Shown here one piece after another: positions 35,345 to 48,900 of a stretch of 64,000 nucleotides of DNA. The translations under genes and the position numbers were made by a program. How positions within the stretch are numbered: the stretch's first letter is position 1; every line of letters begins with the position of its first letter. The DNA is from Lumnitzera littorea (Eukaryota > Streptophyta > Magnoliopsida > Myrtales > Combretaceae): the NCBI GenBank assembly GCA_024138015.1, contig JAMXBB010000003.1:36950878-37014877 (forward strand). Direction: 5' to 3'. The notes below the pieces were generated by a model. It did no database searches, was not told the DNA's origin, and saw only the letters and a program-made list of their open reading frames with translations.

Positions 35345-37552
35345 TTAGGGTTTCATGGAATTTTATTAACATCTTTTCAAGTTATCTACATAGAACTATC
35401 TCCTATACCATTATAATACAAATAGTAAAGTAGCTAAGTACATGTATAGATGTGTAATTATAAGGCTCTAAAATGATATGTACATGATTTTAACATATTT
35501 ACATAGTATTTATAATCTTAAACTCTCAAGATATCATAGATAAAACTAGTGTAAATAGAAAACTTAAGTTAGGTTAGTTTTATCTTAAACTAATCTGCAC
35601 GAGCTTTAACTTTTCCACTCAAAAATGAAATCGAAATGTGCTTCTTTGGGTGCACAAGTTTGTCGATAGGAAACTAAAATGTGTGTGTGACATTTTGGTA
35701 GTGGTTTTTTGTGATTTGGTGGCATATGGTGGTGGTAGTGCCAAAAGGCACTAATGTGTGCAGGGGAATCCGAGAGCACTTCTTGGTTTTCCTTTCTTCT
35801 TTCCTTAATTTTTATTTAGGTTTGTAAAAAGGGTTTCTTAGGGTTTTCTATGCATGAAAAATGGTGTCAAATGAGGGTTTTGGAAGGGTAAAATGGCAAA
35901 TATTGAATATAGATTAAGGGAGACAAGAGGTGGCTACTTTGAGATAAGGGTACATGGTCCTCTCTTGGTACTATTGTACCTTGTTTACTTTTTGCTAAAT
36001 AAGGAGGGATTTTATCACCTTAAGGATAAGTGCCCTTTAATTCTCAATTAATCCTTTGTCTTTTGTTTTTAATTGAGATTGACTTGCAACTAATTAAGAT
36101 GTAATGAGAGTTGGTAGATAAATCAAAGGTAATTAAGCTAATTAATCACAATTATACTTAATTACATAATCTAGACCTAATTAGGGTCTTTCCATATTTT
36201 ATCACTTTAATTTTGTTCATTTACCTATATTACTTTTTTTTTAGAGTCCTCCATTATTCAAGATCAATTAAGGTTTTCGAATCGAATACAAGACTAGTGA
36301 TTTAGGATTTCTAAGTGATTAGAGAAATTGTTTGTACTCAATGAATAGTTTAAGAATATACTTAAGGTTCATTAGTTGAATTAAGGTTTTGGACTTCTAA
36401 TTAAAGTTTTATTCAATGTATTGATATTTTCTAGTCGTTTTAGGCTTTCTGGCATTGTAGGGTTTTATGCGTACGATTAAGATTTTAGGGTTTTACTCTC
36501 TTTAGGATTTTTCGACTTATTATTTAAGGTTTGTAACTTATGATTTAGGGTTCAATCATTTTATTTAGGGGTTTTATTATTATAACCTTTATTATTATAT
36601 CTTGAGCGGTTCTAAGGGTTACCTATTAACTCGTGTATCTGACTCCAAGTTTGGATCCGAAAGTTTATGAAGTTTGTATTATCTCCCTAAGTATGACATT
36701 GCTAATCTTAAGGAGATATTTTCATATTATTGCTTTGATTTTATATGATTAATCATTCTTTATTTAATTAATTATGATATAAAACTCAATTAGCAGATTA
36801 AGGTGTAATTAAGTTTTTTCATCTTAATTGCTAATACACTTAGCCCAAATTAGGTGCATTTTAAGGCTTAATGTGTCAAATTAAATTGGTTAAACCCATT
36901 AGATAATCTTGTTTAATTAGTTTAAGGAATCGAGACCATTTTTGCTATTCAAGTACGTTTTAAAAGGTAAATTAGGGTTTTAGGGCAACTAAGCAAGTAA
37001 TCTCCAATTAATGAATAGTTTTAGTATTTAATTAAAGTATAATAGTTGGATTATGGTTTTCAACTTTAGGTAGGGGTTTTATGATCATTTTAAAGGTTCA
37101 TACATATTAGGATTCCTATTAGAATTTTAGTGTTCGAAAATTCATTTAAGGGCTATAGTATTCATTTTAAGGTTTTGAATTCATGGTCAAGGTTCTATAC
37201 TAATATTTATTTTTTGGCTTAGCTTACCCTTTATCGGTTTCAAGGAGCTCTCATGGGCTTCGACTATCGATCTTTTTCCCATTGAGGTTTAGGGTTAGTT
37301 ACGTTAAATTAGGTTAACCCTAGGAATTAACATTAGTTATTGGCGTTTACTTACCAAATTTGAGGACTTTGAGTATAAGGGTCAAACTAAGGCTTGGATT
37401 GCCATTTAGGGTTTTAAGAGTTTGAGTTTAGGTTTTTGAGAGTAGTCTTTTATGTTTAGAGTTAGTTATCTTTTCAACATTAAGGGTATCTTTCAAAAGA
37501 ATCTATTAACTTCCAACCCCTATTCTGTGAAATTTGCAAGGTTTACAGTTCA

Positions 37553-38300
37553 CCCATAGTAGATTCTTTGTCCTAACTTGCTAAGCAAGTTTCACAAAGC
37601 TGTTTCATTTCCTCCTTAAATTGAGCATCCTAACCCTTTATCCTCTTTAAGTTTTTTTAGTTTCTTCCATGAAATCCAATGAATCTTTCACTTACTCTCT
37701 GATGATCCCTCAAGGAAATCTCTATGGACCTTCTCAAGTTACTTTACTACTTTTAATGGAATCAGTATCATTTGTTAGTAGTAGTTACTGATTTATTTGC
37801 AATGGTAATGAAATTAGGATATTTCTCCCAGCCAAACTTAGTAGATTAGCTTTCTAGCTTCTTTCCTCCCATACACACACATAACCCCCCACCTAAAATG
37901 AAGTTTAATCCCTTGGTTTATCTTCCTTCCTTCCTATAGGCTCAAACCAAGGTACATTTCTAAGTCCACACCCAAGTTAATCCCAAAGGTCTCATATCTC
38001 CTCTTTTAGTCTCCTTTTGGAATTTCTCGAAAACAAAACAACATGACTAATTGTAGTTGATCTATTGTCCATACATATTACCAAATGCTTCAATGACTAT
38101 TTGCATTATTTTCGTATTCTCTACTATGGCCTCCTCTATGAGCAATATATCGTTCGCAAAATACATATGATAGATGCCACACAATGTGCACAAAATGAAC
38201 TATTCTTTTGCCTTACTAAAGATTATAGAGTTAAATGCGCATAAAACAAATGTAAAAGAATATATTTACAATTTAACCTAAAAAGAGAAGTAAGAAATGC
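37553..38300 (-). pseudogene. LINE RT palm/thumb relic
   Basis: The minus-strand translation: FTFVLCAFNSIIFSK, then the catalytic box YFANDILLIEEA (expected FADD reads FAND), ENTKIMQIVIEAFGN, and the thumb KIHWISWKKLKKLK with GLGC. Stops and frame changes are frequent. It joins to 32106 across the solo LTR. Confidence 0.75.
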
Positions 38301-38841
38301 TTGAAGCATCTCTTCATATTCAACTTATTCATTTCCTTTTAATTTTAATTAAGTGCAATAGAAATCTTTAAATCATATGGAAATCTAAAATTAGCAAACT
38401 TGCTAGATCAATTGCAAATAGCTTAAGAGCCAATCACAGGGATGCAAACATGTGGAATTCGATGGAACTATATATGTGGTAGTGAGCAACATTGGACCAT
38501 AGCTTAAGATGAGTTCAGATGTAAGACACAATAAACATCATTTATGCTTGTATGGAAGTTGAGAAAATCAACTTAGAGTGGTGCGAGCAAAAGTCTAATG
38601 GTCAATTGGAATAGTACCATAGTTAATCGAATCCTACAGTCAACTAAGATAGTCCATTAGATCATCTTGTGATCAACTACCAAAGGTCTAAGGTCAACTT
38701 AATTGTGATTTGCAGCCAATCAGCCCCAATCCCAAGGCCAAGTTTTGTCTAATATTTTCCTTTATTTACTAAGTTGTTATTTTATTGCCTAATTTATTTA
38801 GTTTCCTTTCAATAAATTATTTTCTACTCTTTTTAATCATT
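38301..38841. other. Unassigned sequence upstream of solo LTR
   Basis: No coding match was seen beyond the LINE RT edge. The stretch 38580-38700 has several GTCAACT/AGTTGAC words and may be an old LTR fragment. Confidence 0.3.
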
Positions 38842-38846
38842 AATAT

Positions 38847-41762
38847 TGTTATGCCCCGAAGTCACAGAATCGCAACAGTCCCGCCGTGTAAACCATTCTA
38901 TGATAATCACTAGTCTCACAATATCTACCATAGACATGATCTACACAAGACATCGATGACTCCTCGCTTTGAAGTAAACAGGCCGATTAAATGTTTAAAT
39001 ATAATTATGGTAAATATCACAAATTTTGAATAAACATATATAATTATATGTAAAGTCCACAGAACTTCCCAGGAAATTCTACATAAATACAACGGTTCAC
39101 TAATTTACATAATAACTATCAATCTTTCATCATTAATTGCAAAGGACACTCTAGCTACACATCATTACTAAGTAAATTGATCCGCACACCCCTAGCTTCA
39201 AAAGGACTAACCTCTGGGTAATTATAAGGCGACATAATACTTGAAATGTTCAAAAATTAGGACCTGCAAAAGGATCTATAAGGATATAAGCAATTACAGC
39301 TTAGTAAGTTGAATTAGAGACATATGAATGCATACAAACACAAACAAGATTATTAAGCAATTATTTTCATGCAATGCAACAATCAAATGTCATCGTACAA
39401 CGTAGTCCAGTCCATTGTGAAATCAGAGAAATTTCATCCGTTCTAATCCGGGTTGAGGAGTTTCCATGTTATGCAGCAACTCATAACTAAACCCAGGCTT
39501 GTACAATGGAGACCTTACTCCTCCCGTGACTACCTTCGAACCATTGACTTCACCCTCGCCACGACCTCCTCTCCTGTCACTTAGTTCGACTAAGGATGAA
39601 GAAGGGACCATTATGCAATCCTGCGCTATCCCTTTCGAAGGGGTCGGTATTTAGTTGGAGAATCTTAATGATCCCCTAACAGGTTGTAATGCATGACATT
39701 TTAGGTCATTAGAGTCGAATAAGATTAAATTTTGCTTAGGGTTTTCAAATAATTCACACCAATTCAATCATAACACAAAATCAATCATATCACAAATTCA
39801 GATACAACAAACACATGCGTAAACTGCTTACAATCATAACCATATACAATCCTAAGTCTCCGAGTACCATAAAAATAGTACTCTATTATAATAAGTAATA
39901 ATCCAACTTACTTGGAATTTTTTAATCGCCCGATCACTTAGTTGCAAGTCAATTCGTCTCTAGGTATCCTATAATACAAATAGGTCTTTTTAGCACTTAT
40001 ACTTTAAGGATTCATATTCTAAGTTATAATTTAACTCATTTTTTCCATGTATATCTATTATGTACTAATAATTCTTTCTATTCTATTTCGGGGCTCGGAT
40101 CCTAAATTAGATTCTAGTTTTGATTCGGAAGTTTTAAATATGCTCGAATCATAATGTGAAATTAATCACATTAAGCTCGAATATTCTAACATCCTATTGA
40201 GTCTTAATTTATTATTCCAAACTATTCGATACATGCTAATCCTAATTGGAGTATCGGATTTATTTCAGATATGATAAAATCTTACATTTTTATACAATTA
40301 CCTAAAATTAAATTTTGTTTCGGATTCAGTATATTCTGATTTTTATTATAATATTATCTAAATAACCCTAATTTTTCAGATTTATTAAATTTTCAATTCC
40401 CCGTATTCCTAATTTTCTACAATTACTATCTAATTTCCTAAATTAATTACACTTAATACTCCAAAGGCTAAGATTAGGCTTTCCACATTAGAGATTAACA
40501 TCCCGAAATATCTAATTATTATCTAATCAGTAATTAGTGTTTTAATCACCTAATTAACCCAAAATTACCCAATTTTTCCATCATTTTAAGGCTAAAATTA
40601 ACTTAAAATTTTCAAATTTTAATTTTATAAAAATGACTTCATAGCACTATTCTATATCATTTAAGCATTCTACGGAAATAAATTGAGCTCTAAACTACAC
40701 TCCTAAACTTATTTATTTCTAGTTCTAATCATGTTTGATTTTGTTTAATTTGTTAAGAACCTTATATTTTCAAACGTGATTAAACTAAATCACTATTTTT
40801 TTCCTAAATCTACATACAATAAAACCTCAGAATAACAAATTTCATAATTTTCTGGGTAAAATAACTAATTTTAAGAAATTATACAAAATCGGGGCAAATA
40901 AGGGACTCACCCGGTTCGATGCCTTTTGACCGTCCAACTCCGGTCCAAATGTATCGGCCGGCCTAAACGATGGGTCTAGAGTGGGGTGGTGGTAATGGCT
41001 CAGTCCCAGGTGGTGGTGAGGTATAGGTTTAGCTCACTAGCCCTAACTGCACAATTTTCCTTTCCTTTTTTTTTTCTAGTTTTTCTCTTGAATTTTCAAA
41101 GCTCTCTATTTTTCTCTGATTCCTAACTGTCCAAAGGAGTTTTGTGAATTTTTTCCCTATTTATAGAGCATGGTGATAATTAATATGCATTAAATTAAAT
41201 AAGACATTATCCAAATCCCTTAATTTTTAGCTTTTGTGTTGCTTGATTCTAATTGACTAATTTTTCTTCTTCAGATCCTGATTTGCCATGACCAAATATT
41301 CATCATTCCCTATCCCTCTGATTTTTCCTCAATTAATTAATAATTTTCTTTAATTATTTATTAAGTTTTTGGCCAATTTAAGTAATTTCGCATATTTTTA
41401 TTTACACGTAAATTCATATGGGGTACATGTGAACATTCATAATTATTATTTAGGTCATTCTATAATTTTTAGTATACATATAATCTATCTCTAGTGATTT
41501 ATTAGTTATTAGACTATACTTTTCATCTTTTCGGTAATTAACAATTATTATACTTAAAATTTGAAAATTTTATAGTCTCCTATTTTATTACTTATTTTCT
41601 TAAATTCAAGTTTACGGGGTCGTTTTTACTAATTTTTTCTATCAATAGTTTATAATTTGGGTTTAATCAGATCCTTTAACCTAAACCTTGTGTTCCGATC
41701 GTCCTAAACCTTGTGTTCTAGATTCAATCCTACGGTCACTTGGCTTAACTTTAGGGCTTACA
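38847..41762 (-). mobile_element. Solo LTR, 2916 bp (family shared with 60340)
   Basis: On the plus strand it starts TGTTATGCCCC and ends GGGCTTACA, flanked by the exact duplication AATAT (38842-38846 and 41763-41767). The minus-strand 3' end reads ...GACTTCGGGGCATAACA, a classic form for large-LTR chromoviruses (inference). Blocks such as CACTTAGTTCGACTAAGGAT (39578) and TCAGAGAAATT recur in the same order in the LTR starting at 60340. A 16-bp unit CCTAAACCTTGTGTTC occurs twice in a row near 41680-41720. Confidence 0.9.
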
Positions 41763-41767
41763 AATAT

Positions 41768-43596
41768 GACCTACAAATAAACATCATATTTGTCCAACAA
41801 CATTAAAAAATGAAATTGAAATATTAATATCCTTCTTTTAGTTCCTTAGAGAATCTTAAACTTATTGGGAATTCCCTTCTTGTGCCGTTCATCTACTGTA
41901 CTAAGGTTTTAGTTCATTTATAGCCAACGAATCAAGGTTTTTATTATGCAATTGGCTTTTAGCTCTTAATAACCAATAGATTAAAGTCTTGTTTTAGCTT
42001 CGATTATTGATTATCATAATCAAAAGGTTGTGATTTCTATTATTGTCGGTTGTCAAGATCTATTCTCAAAGGTCGCATAATTTTGGTTAGTTTTATTATT
42101 GTTAAAAGTTCATTAAGTGAACCTAATTCTATACCACCCTTCTATTTAAAGTCATGTTTATACACATGGCACATCTTGGAAAATTTTCATCCTAATAGGA
42201 ATCAACTTCTAAGATCGATCACGCGCAGCCAAGTTAGAAGACTCCAAGAACTTATGTGAAGAATACTAGCTTAAAGCTCCATCTAGGACAAGGACTCGTA
42301 CTCTAACCTCTATGTTTCACTCTACTACTGACCTGGGTATCGAGCTCTCACATATGCCAACATAGTTCCCAAAGTTACCGAGTAAACATGCTGAGCAACC
42401 ATATCAATCGCTGAGCTCTTTTCAAGACCTAGGCAACATCTGACAGACTAACCTCAAACTTCTATTCGAGCCAAGCTCCCGAGCTAACCAGCATTTGACT
42501 CCAGTCTAAGCCAAACTGCAAGATACCTGACTTAAAAAGGATCTAGACATTCTTGATTGACCGAGCTCCAACTTGAACTAATCAAGTCAAGTCTGACCAT
42601 AGACTCCTTTTCTTCACTTTTGTTCAAATTGTATCATACTTCATACCACCAACCACTATGCGACACGCGTTTTTTAACAAAACATTCTAAAAGGATTCTT
42701 TACTTTTCCGTATAGAATATTCTTTATCTTTTTTACCCTTTTTAATATCATTCATGTATTCCTATTGTAAATTACCCTTTTGTCTTTTCCATGTACACTT
42801 GTAACCTTAGTGGGACTAGTATATAAACTCAATTTGTTTGTACATAAACATTAGCTATCACATTATCAAATTATTACAAGTTTCCTTTTGTAAGTAACCC
42901 TAGTGTTCTCATTTATTCTTTTAACTCTCATATATTCCCTTTTAGCAATGAATAGTGACGAGTAACTCTATAGTTTAGACCAATAAGTCATATCCGACAA
43001 ATTGTAGGCCGAATAAGATCGATTGGTGTGTCATATCCAGTCAATAGCTACCCAGATTTTGCTAGACGCCATTTTGTTTTCTTTTGGTTCCTTCCTGTTG
43101 TGGTGCTCCACAGTGTGTTCGACCCCAGAGACACATTACATCTAGTTTCGTTTGTTAAAATTTCACCACGTAAACCTATTTCAATCTTATTGATGCTTCG
43201 ATATGTATGTAATACCCTTCATGTAAGAAAAATGTGCAAAAACATTGATGTATTAGATACTCTAATATCTCTTAAATAATCCAATGCTCAATCTTTATAT
43301 AGGAAATAGATCCTCAAAATTTTACTTTCTTTAAATAATGATTGGAAAATTTCATAAAATTTAGAGAAGAAAAAATTAAATGGATCCAAATCCCTATATA
43401 TACAAGTTACAACACCAATTAGTAAACTATTTAAATACTTGTATGAGCATACTTTAGAAAAGAGTATATGATACACAAATAACAATACAAAAGTACTCCC
43501 TTGCAACTTGAAACTTCATATCACTCTTATAGTATTTAATTTATAGAAGTATGCTAGATTAGTTATATTTAGTTATTTTTTTTAGGTATTTCTTGT
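41768..43596. other. Unassigned; possible LTR remnant
   Basis: A GC-richer part at 42290-42610 has repeated GAGCTC/GAGCCA-type words. It is followed by a TATA-like segment (GTATATAAACTC, 42818) and T-rich sequence, a layout like an LTR with its promoter. I could not find paired ends or a target duplication, so this is only a suggestion. Confidence 0.3.
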
Positions 43597-44453
43597 TGTT
43601 GATCGTGTATAGACCAACTAAGATGTTGTTGACTGAATTCAATTCAATTCGAATGGGTTTGGACTTCACCTCTTACTTTTCAACACCTACAAAAAAGCCT
43701 CCTATAGGCGAGGCCATGGGGTCCCCCCGATGATCAAGTCAATAAATAAGACCAAGGAAAGAGGAGACGAGCACTAAGGACCTAGTGAACCGTATTTACC
43801 TAGTACGTAGGTGAAGGGTGTTGAACTTTTGCTCTTTAGAGAGAAGGTCTGTAAGAGAGAGACGAAGAGATCTACCTTACTTATGGCACCTAGCGCCTTT
43901 TTATGCAAGTTACCTGAATACGTATAGATTGGGGATTTGCTTGTACTAACCGTCAACAAACAATACACTCTGCCATAGAGACTGAGCTTCACTACAACCG
44001 GCATGCTGTGGCCGATCAAACCACTAAATATGCAGCTCGTGATTTAGCAAGAGTAAGGGCGCCAAGTGTGTCAACTGTGCTATTGATGTCAAGCGCTCAT
44101 TAATGAGCTGCAATGGAATATAGGTGCTAAAGACAAAAGTCAGTGTAGAATGTTGATGGCGTTAGTCGATGCTTGATGGGAGTGAGTTGAGCCCCAAGCT
44201 TACACCGATCGATCAATGAGCGCTAGCTCAACAGTTGGGAGGCTAACCTACTCGAACAATCATCATTTGGCTTGCCAAGCAGGTTGCAAGGGTCAGGCTT
44301 ATCGTTGGCTATATCTTTGCTAGCGCAAGCTCATGCCTTGCAAGAGGTTTGCGACGCAACATGAGAGCTCGTTGCTCCTTGCATTGGGCTTCACCCATGG
44401 GCCTTGGCTCGAACTAGTTGGACTTTGATTTGAGTAAGAATCAAATATCAACA
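43597..44453 (-). mobile_element. Probable solo LTR, Tat-like, about 857 bp
   Basis: Both ends read TGTTGAT inward (TGTTGATCG on the plus strand, TGTTGATATTTG on the minus). The flanks CTTGT (43592-43596) and TTTGT (44454-44458) match at four of five bases. On the minus strand a TATA-like CATAAAAAG precedes TTGACTTGATCATCGG and GCTTTTTTGTAGGTG, the usual order in the R-U5 part of Tat-group Ty3/gypsy LTRs. The upstream part is GC-rich. The exact left end could be three bases off. Confidence 0.6.
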
Positions 44454-44458
44454 TTTGT

Positions 44459-45409
44459 TATTTAAATTTTTTTTTTTCTAAATTATTAGTACCAATTCAC
44501 CATACAATGCGAGAAAATAACTAATATTTTAGCGAGTTCATGTAGTGCTGAGTGAGTTAGTGTAGTAGATTTCAAATTTGAAATATTTATTGTCATCGAA
44601 TATATATATATCACTATATAGTCAAATATATTTGTTAAATTTTGGGAACTAGAATGAAACCAAAAATCACTAATTCCGCTCCAGGTTCATATCTACATAA
44701 TAAACGCATCATCAATTTTCATACTTACCATATCCTTTGGGTTCTTTCTCTCTTAATGAACACGCATATGATCAACCTAAAAAATTTCTGATGACTAAGG
44801 TTTTTGAGTCTCGTTGTCCATTGAACAAGATACAGACCAATCTCGACCTTTTAACCTTCAATCCGGGCTTAAGCCTTTTGATTACGATTTTTAATTGTGC
44901 TCCTTTGTTTTCTCAGTCTTTGGCCACCATCAAACCATCCTCGCTTACAATTCAGTTTATAGAAATTTTCTGTTTTACCTAGATTGGTTGTGTTACTTAA
45001 GCTTGAGTTTTGAGTGTTGACCCAATGAATGAATGAATGAATGAATAATGAAAATGAAAGGAAAGAAGCATAAATTTCTTGGATTCACTGGAGGCCAAAT
45101 AATCCGTCAATCGCATTAGGCCATTATACCGTCCGTTTAAGCTCTTAATGGCCTTGTGATGAATTATTAATAATTTTTTTCATTTAATCATTTGGGCTAA
45201 GGCAAAAGCTACAACAATGATAAACATGCTGAAATTCATTGCTAGTCAAGCAACGGCTGGAGGCTTGTCCTCAACTAGTATCCTCATCGGTAACCTGCCT
45301 AATCAGACACTGTCATGAATGATAAATAAATGAAAAGAGTTTATGGTTGATCGGATGTATCACAATTTGCACATCCATAGGCACTATGGATTTATAATTT
45401 ATCATAATT
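44459..45409. other. Intergenic, nothing recognised
   Basis: It includes a T run (44467-44477), a short AATG repeat (45024-45046) and AT-rich sequence. The ORF at 44737-44982 has no recognisable domain. Confidence 0.35.
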
Positions 45410-45415
45410 TTTATT
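45410..45415 (-). other. Candidate polyadenylation signal
   Basis: AATAAA on the minus strand, about 52 bases downstream of the stop codon of the acyltransferase-like gene. Confidence 0.4.
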
Positions 45416-45467
45416 TTTATTTTAATCATCCAATCATCCATACTAGTATGATAGATACATGTAATAC

Positions 45468-45934
45468 TCAGTTTCCTACTTCTGAAGAATCAACACTCTC
45501 TACAAGAAGCCTCTTCATATCATCTATCAACTCCTGCATCTGTTTCCTAGAATGCAATGGCAACGGATATACACATGGGGTGTCCAACTTACCATCCCTT
45601 ATCGTGTCGAACATGGCAATAGAGGGGCCAACCCCATGTGCGGAGGCACAACCTATGTAATCTTCCAATCCCAAGTCTTGATTCACCGAGCTAGAATCGT
45701 CAACCACAACATCCTCAAATACCGAGACCAATGCTGTCCTGAGGGATGAGGATGGAGTCAAACTGGGGTTGTCAATAGCTTTGCACATGAGGAAGTTTAG
45801 GTCGTTCATGTCAGAGAAGTGCTTGTTCCAATTCTTTGCATTCGCGAATGACGTGTAGCTTCTCTTTGCCAAATCCCAGAAACTCTCATCGCCACATACA
45901 TCGTGAGTGTTTAAAATGGCAGAGTGATAGAATC
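45468..45934 (-). CDS. Acyltransferase-like gene, exon 3
   Basis: 467 bases encoding FYHSAILNTHDVCGDESFWD through the C-terminal SSEVGN and stop. An ATG-based ORF call (45872-45468) would miss its first 20 codons. It carries the conserved-looking DLNFLMCKAIDNP and GLEDYIGCASAHGVGPSI blocks. Confidence 0.87.
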
Positions 45935-48900
45935 CTGATTTGTCAAGGGAGTATCATCAATTTGTTTCTTTTCAACCGCATACAAAAACATTGAAGATAT
46001 TTTTACTACTATTTATTGGGATATATTGATGAAGCGGATTACTTAGGATGATGAAACCTTAATCCATGCATATGAAATGATCTCTTTCTGATTTTTCATG
46101 ACTTATGATTAACTTTAGTTGTCAATGGAAATGGAGAAAGCTTGCGGACATATCTTCTGGGCAGATACATTGCAGAATTATGCTTGTTCCAGTTTAAGAT
46201 TTCGGTTAATGAGTTCTTGGAGAGGCTGGCCTACCAGGATGTTTGGCTGAAAGAGCAGGCTCTAGCATTGAGCGACAGTCGATGAGGGTGACCACACCAT
46301 ACTTTTCCCATGTAAGATCAGGGTGTTTCTTGGATGACTTTGCTGCAAGAAGAGCAGCTGCCGCCATAGCTCCACATAGTTTTATCTCTCTAGCCTTGCA
46401 TTCCTGCTCCAACAATATATATTCAGGACAACAATGAAAACAACCGGAAGGCAAAAAGGGGAACAAAATTAAAGAAAAACACTGTCACAAACTTTCCGAC
46501 AATATGACGTCACACAAAGAATTTGAAGTATCAACAAGCAAAACCCTGAGGCTATTCATCTCATTTTTGGGGTAAAATAGTCTTGGTATCACAAAACTAT
46601 TCTTCACAAAAAAAAGTGTTCGCAGTTAATCAGCAAAAGAAGAAAGGAATCAGGTTGTTTTGCTGTTCAGTTTTGCCAATGATTTAGGGTGGATTTCAAT
46701 GACACTTTATTATTATCTCGAATGTAGAGGTAAGACGAGGTTGGAGAGTACAGACGGCATGCTAAGTACAGTAAGAGTATGTTTTGTTTGGTGGAAGAGG
46801 AAGAAAATTATTGAGAATTGAATGAAAGTCGGTTCAAATTTTATGTTTACAAGTGCAAAAGGTAAAGAAATGAAGGAAATATGGGCAAAATATCCTCGGA
46901 CCATTTCGTTTCTCTGAAAAATGGGGGAAATTGGTGAAAATGTATTTAATTATAAGGACACTTCTAGAAACCTAAATTAAGTATATTAAATTAAAGAACC
47001 TTTTTTTTTTTTTCAACAAATGATTGATTTCTCCTGATTTTCCTTATATGATACCAACTAATATAAAAATAGAAAAATTACACTCTATTGATAGGACTCT
47101 TTAAACATAAACTCCTTAAACTTATCCGTATCTATTGTGTTTCATCTCTTAGGGCTTGCTACCCTAAGCTCAAGCCTTAGGCTCACCTTAACAAAGCACA
47201 AAGCACTTTTCAACAATTAGAATGCACAACATAAGAATAAAATGCCAAGTCAATAGCTACTTTCAGAATAAGTGGGATACGTCGAACGTCACGACCTCAC
47301 TCTCTCATACCTATGAGAAAATATCTTTCCTCACTAACTATCTTCCAACTGCTAATACCACTCTATTATAAATACCAATTTACTACCTAACGGTAAAGCT
47401 ATCTACACTCTACGCACTAAGCTTGCCTATTACTCCAAAATGCATTATATTCTCCAAGAATTCATTACTGACTTAAGCATCGAATTAGTCATGTTAAACA
47501 ACAACTCGACATCCCTTCACAATATTTTGTTTTGCAGGCCTACTACATATATAGTTCAATTACTATTAGCAAATACTTAGAGATGACATTTAACACCGTT
47601 TATAGGAGACTGAATTCTTATACAAAAAAAAGAAAAAAAAAAAACCCTTAAACACACTTCCTAAGCATAGTTCTTAGACATCATGTTTCATCACGATGAG
47701 TAAGAAAACAATTACTTGGTGAATAACCAACCCACGGGCAATCAACCCCTCCCGAAGGCGACGTTGAAGGAGCACCTAAAGTATATGAAACGCCTGGCTA
47801 AGGAGCATATTACTCAAAACAAGCTACTCTGTGCTTGTCTCGAAGAAGTAAAGAGGCATAGCGCATAAACCTAACCCCCTCGAAGCTTCAAATGCCTGCA
47901 CTGGGTAAAACAATCACTTATAACAAAATGATAGGGATCAACAACCTAATCCCCCATTACAACGATAGCCAGCAAGGTTTGCGGCCACCTATAACCAAGC
48001 TCTGGCTTATAACTCGCAAGTAGCCAACTCGCAAGGAATGCCGACTTGCAACAACATGTCGAGCTCACTCAGCAAACAATGTCGAGCTCAACAAGTTATG
48101 CACAATGATGAGGAAGCTTTCCAAGCAGCAAAGAGCAAGGCTACTCGCGATGCTAAGCTAATCACCAACAATAAAACCCCTTTCACCAAGAGTGTCCAAG
48201 ACGAAGTGTTGCCTTCCAATAGCAAACTTCCGCTCTTAAACTAGTATTGTCATGAGGATGCTATAATGTTCAAAACTTTCCTAAGCACCTTGAGAAAAGC
48301 AGCTCAGACATAATTCAACACCTCCCCAACAATTTTATCAGCTCCTTTGATAAGCTTACGTAGAGATTCAATCTCCACTTCAAGGCTAGTAAGCTTCCAT
48401 CCAAGGATATGTCATCCTTGTACCTCATAAGGTAGGATAAAGGCAAATCCTTGCACGACTACGTAGCTCGGTTCAATAACGCCTTAGTCAAGATCTCTCA
48501 ATTGGACGAGAGAGCTGCTATTTATACCGCCTAACTCAACATTAAACCTTCAAAAGACTTCTTTCGATTGCTTACAAAAAGTAAGTCTAAGACCTTAGCT
48601 AACTTCTGAAATAAAGCCCAAAAATACATTGATTAGGAGGACAATATTTAGGCTAGGCACAATGCCGACTAAGAAAGGTTAAGTAAGAGGCAAGACAAGG
48701 ACAGATTATCCATGAAGGATTACCTTAGCAGAAGGGCATCGAGTAGACCCAAGGGAAAAAGGTCGAGAAAGAACAAGCACCAAGTAACGTAAAATCTACT
48801 CCCACCTCCCATTTACATAAAATATACCCCACTAAATAAATCAATTTCTAAAGTAAAGCATCAGAATTTGCTCCAATAGGCATAGAAAATGCAAGGAAAC

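Larger units (their letters stand above)
32112..37547 (-). mobile_element. Large solo LTR (about 4.6 kb without its MITE)
   Basis: On the plus strand it starts TGTAACACC and ends GGTTTACA, flanked by GTTCA at 32107-32111 and 37548-37552. It sits inside the LINE RT/zf-RVT junction. On the minus strand it runs TGTAAACCTT...AAGGTGTTACA and has TTACTCATTAAGCTAGATGT near its 3' end, a layout like large-LTR chromoviruses (Tekay type, inference). It contains MITE copy 2. Long AT-rich arms at 33440-34300 and 36200-37500 are full of loose TTAGGCTT and TTTAGGGTTT words. No coding domain. Confidence 0.85.
31330..38300 (-). mobile_element. Second minus-strand LINE fragment split by a solo LTR
   Basis: Two blocks belong together. 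38300-37553 reads as the RT palm and thumb, and 32106-31330 reads as the post-RT linker and zf-RVT. Between them lies a solo LTR with an exact 5-bp duplication, which contains a MITE. The upstream RT, endonuclease and ORF1 parts were not found. The fragment joins directly to the 5' end of the neighbouring LINE in the same orientation. Confidence 0.8.

Noticed and set aside
36200..37500. Many TTTAGGG words, suggesting an interstitial telomere
   Set aside because: They are scattered and not in tandem, mixed with TTAGGATTT and TTAAGG variants, and lie inside a solo LTR with defined ends.
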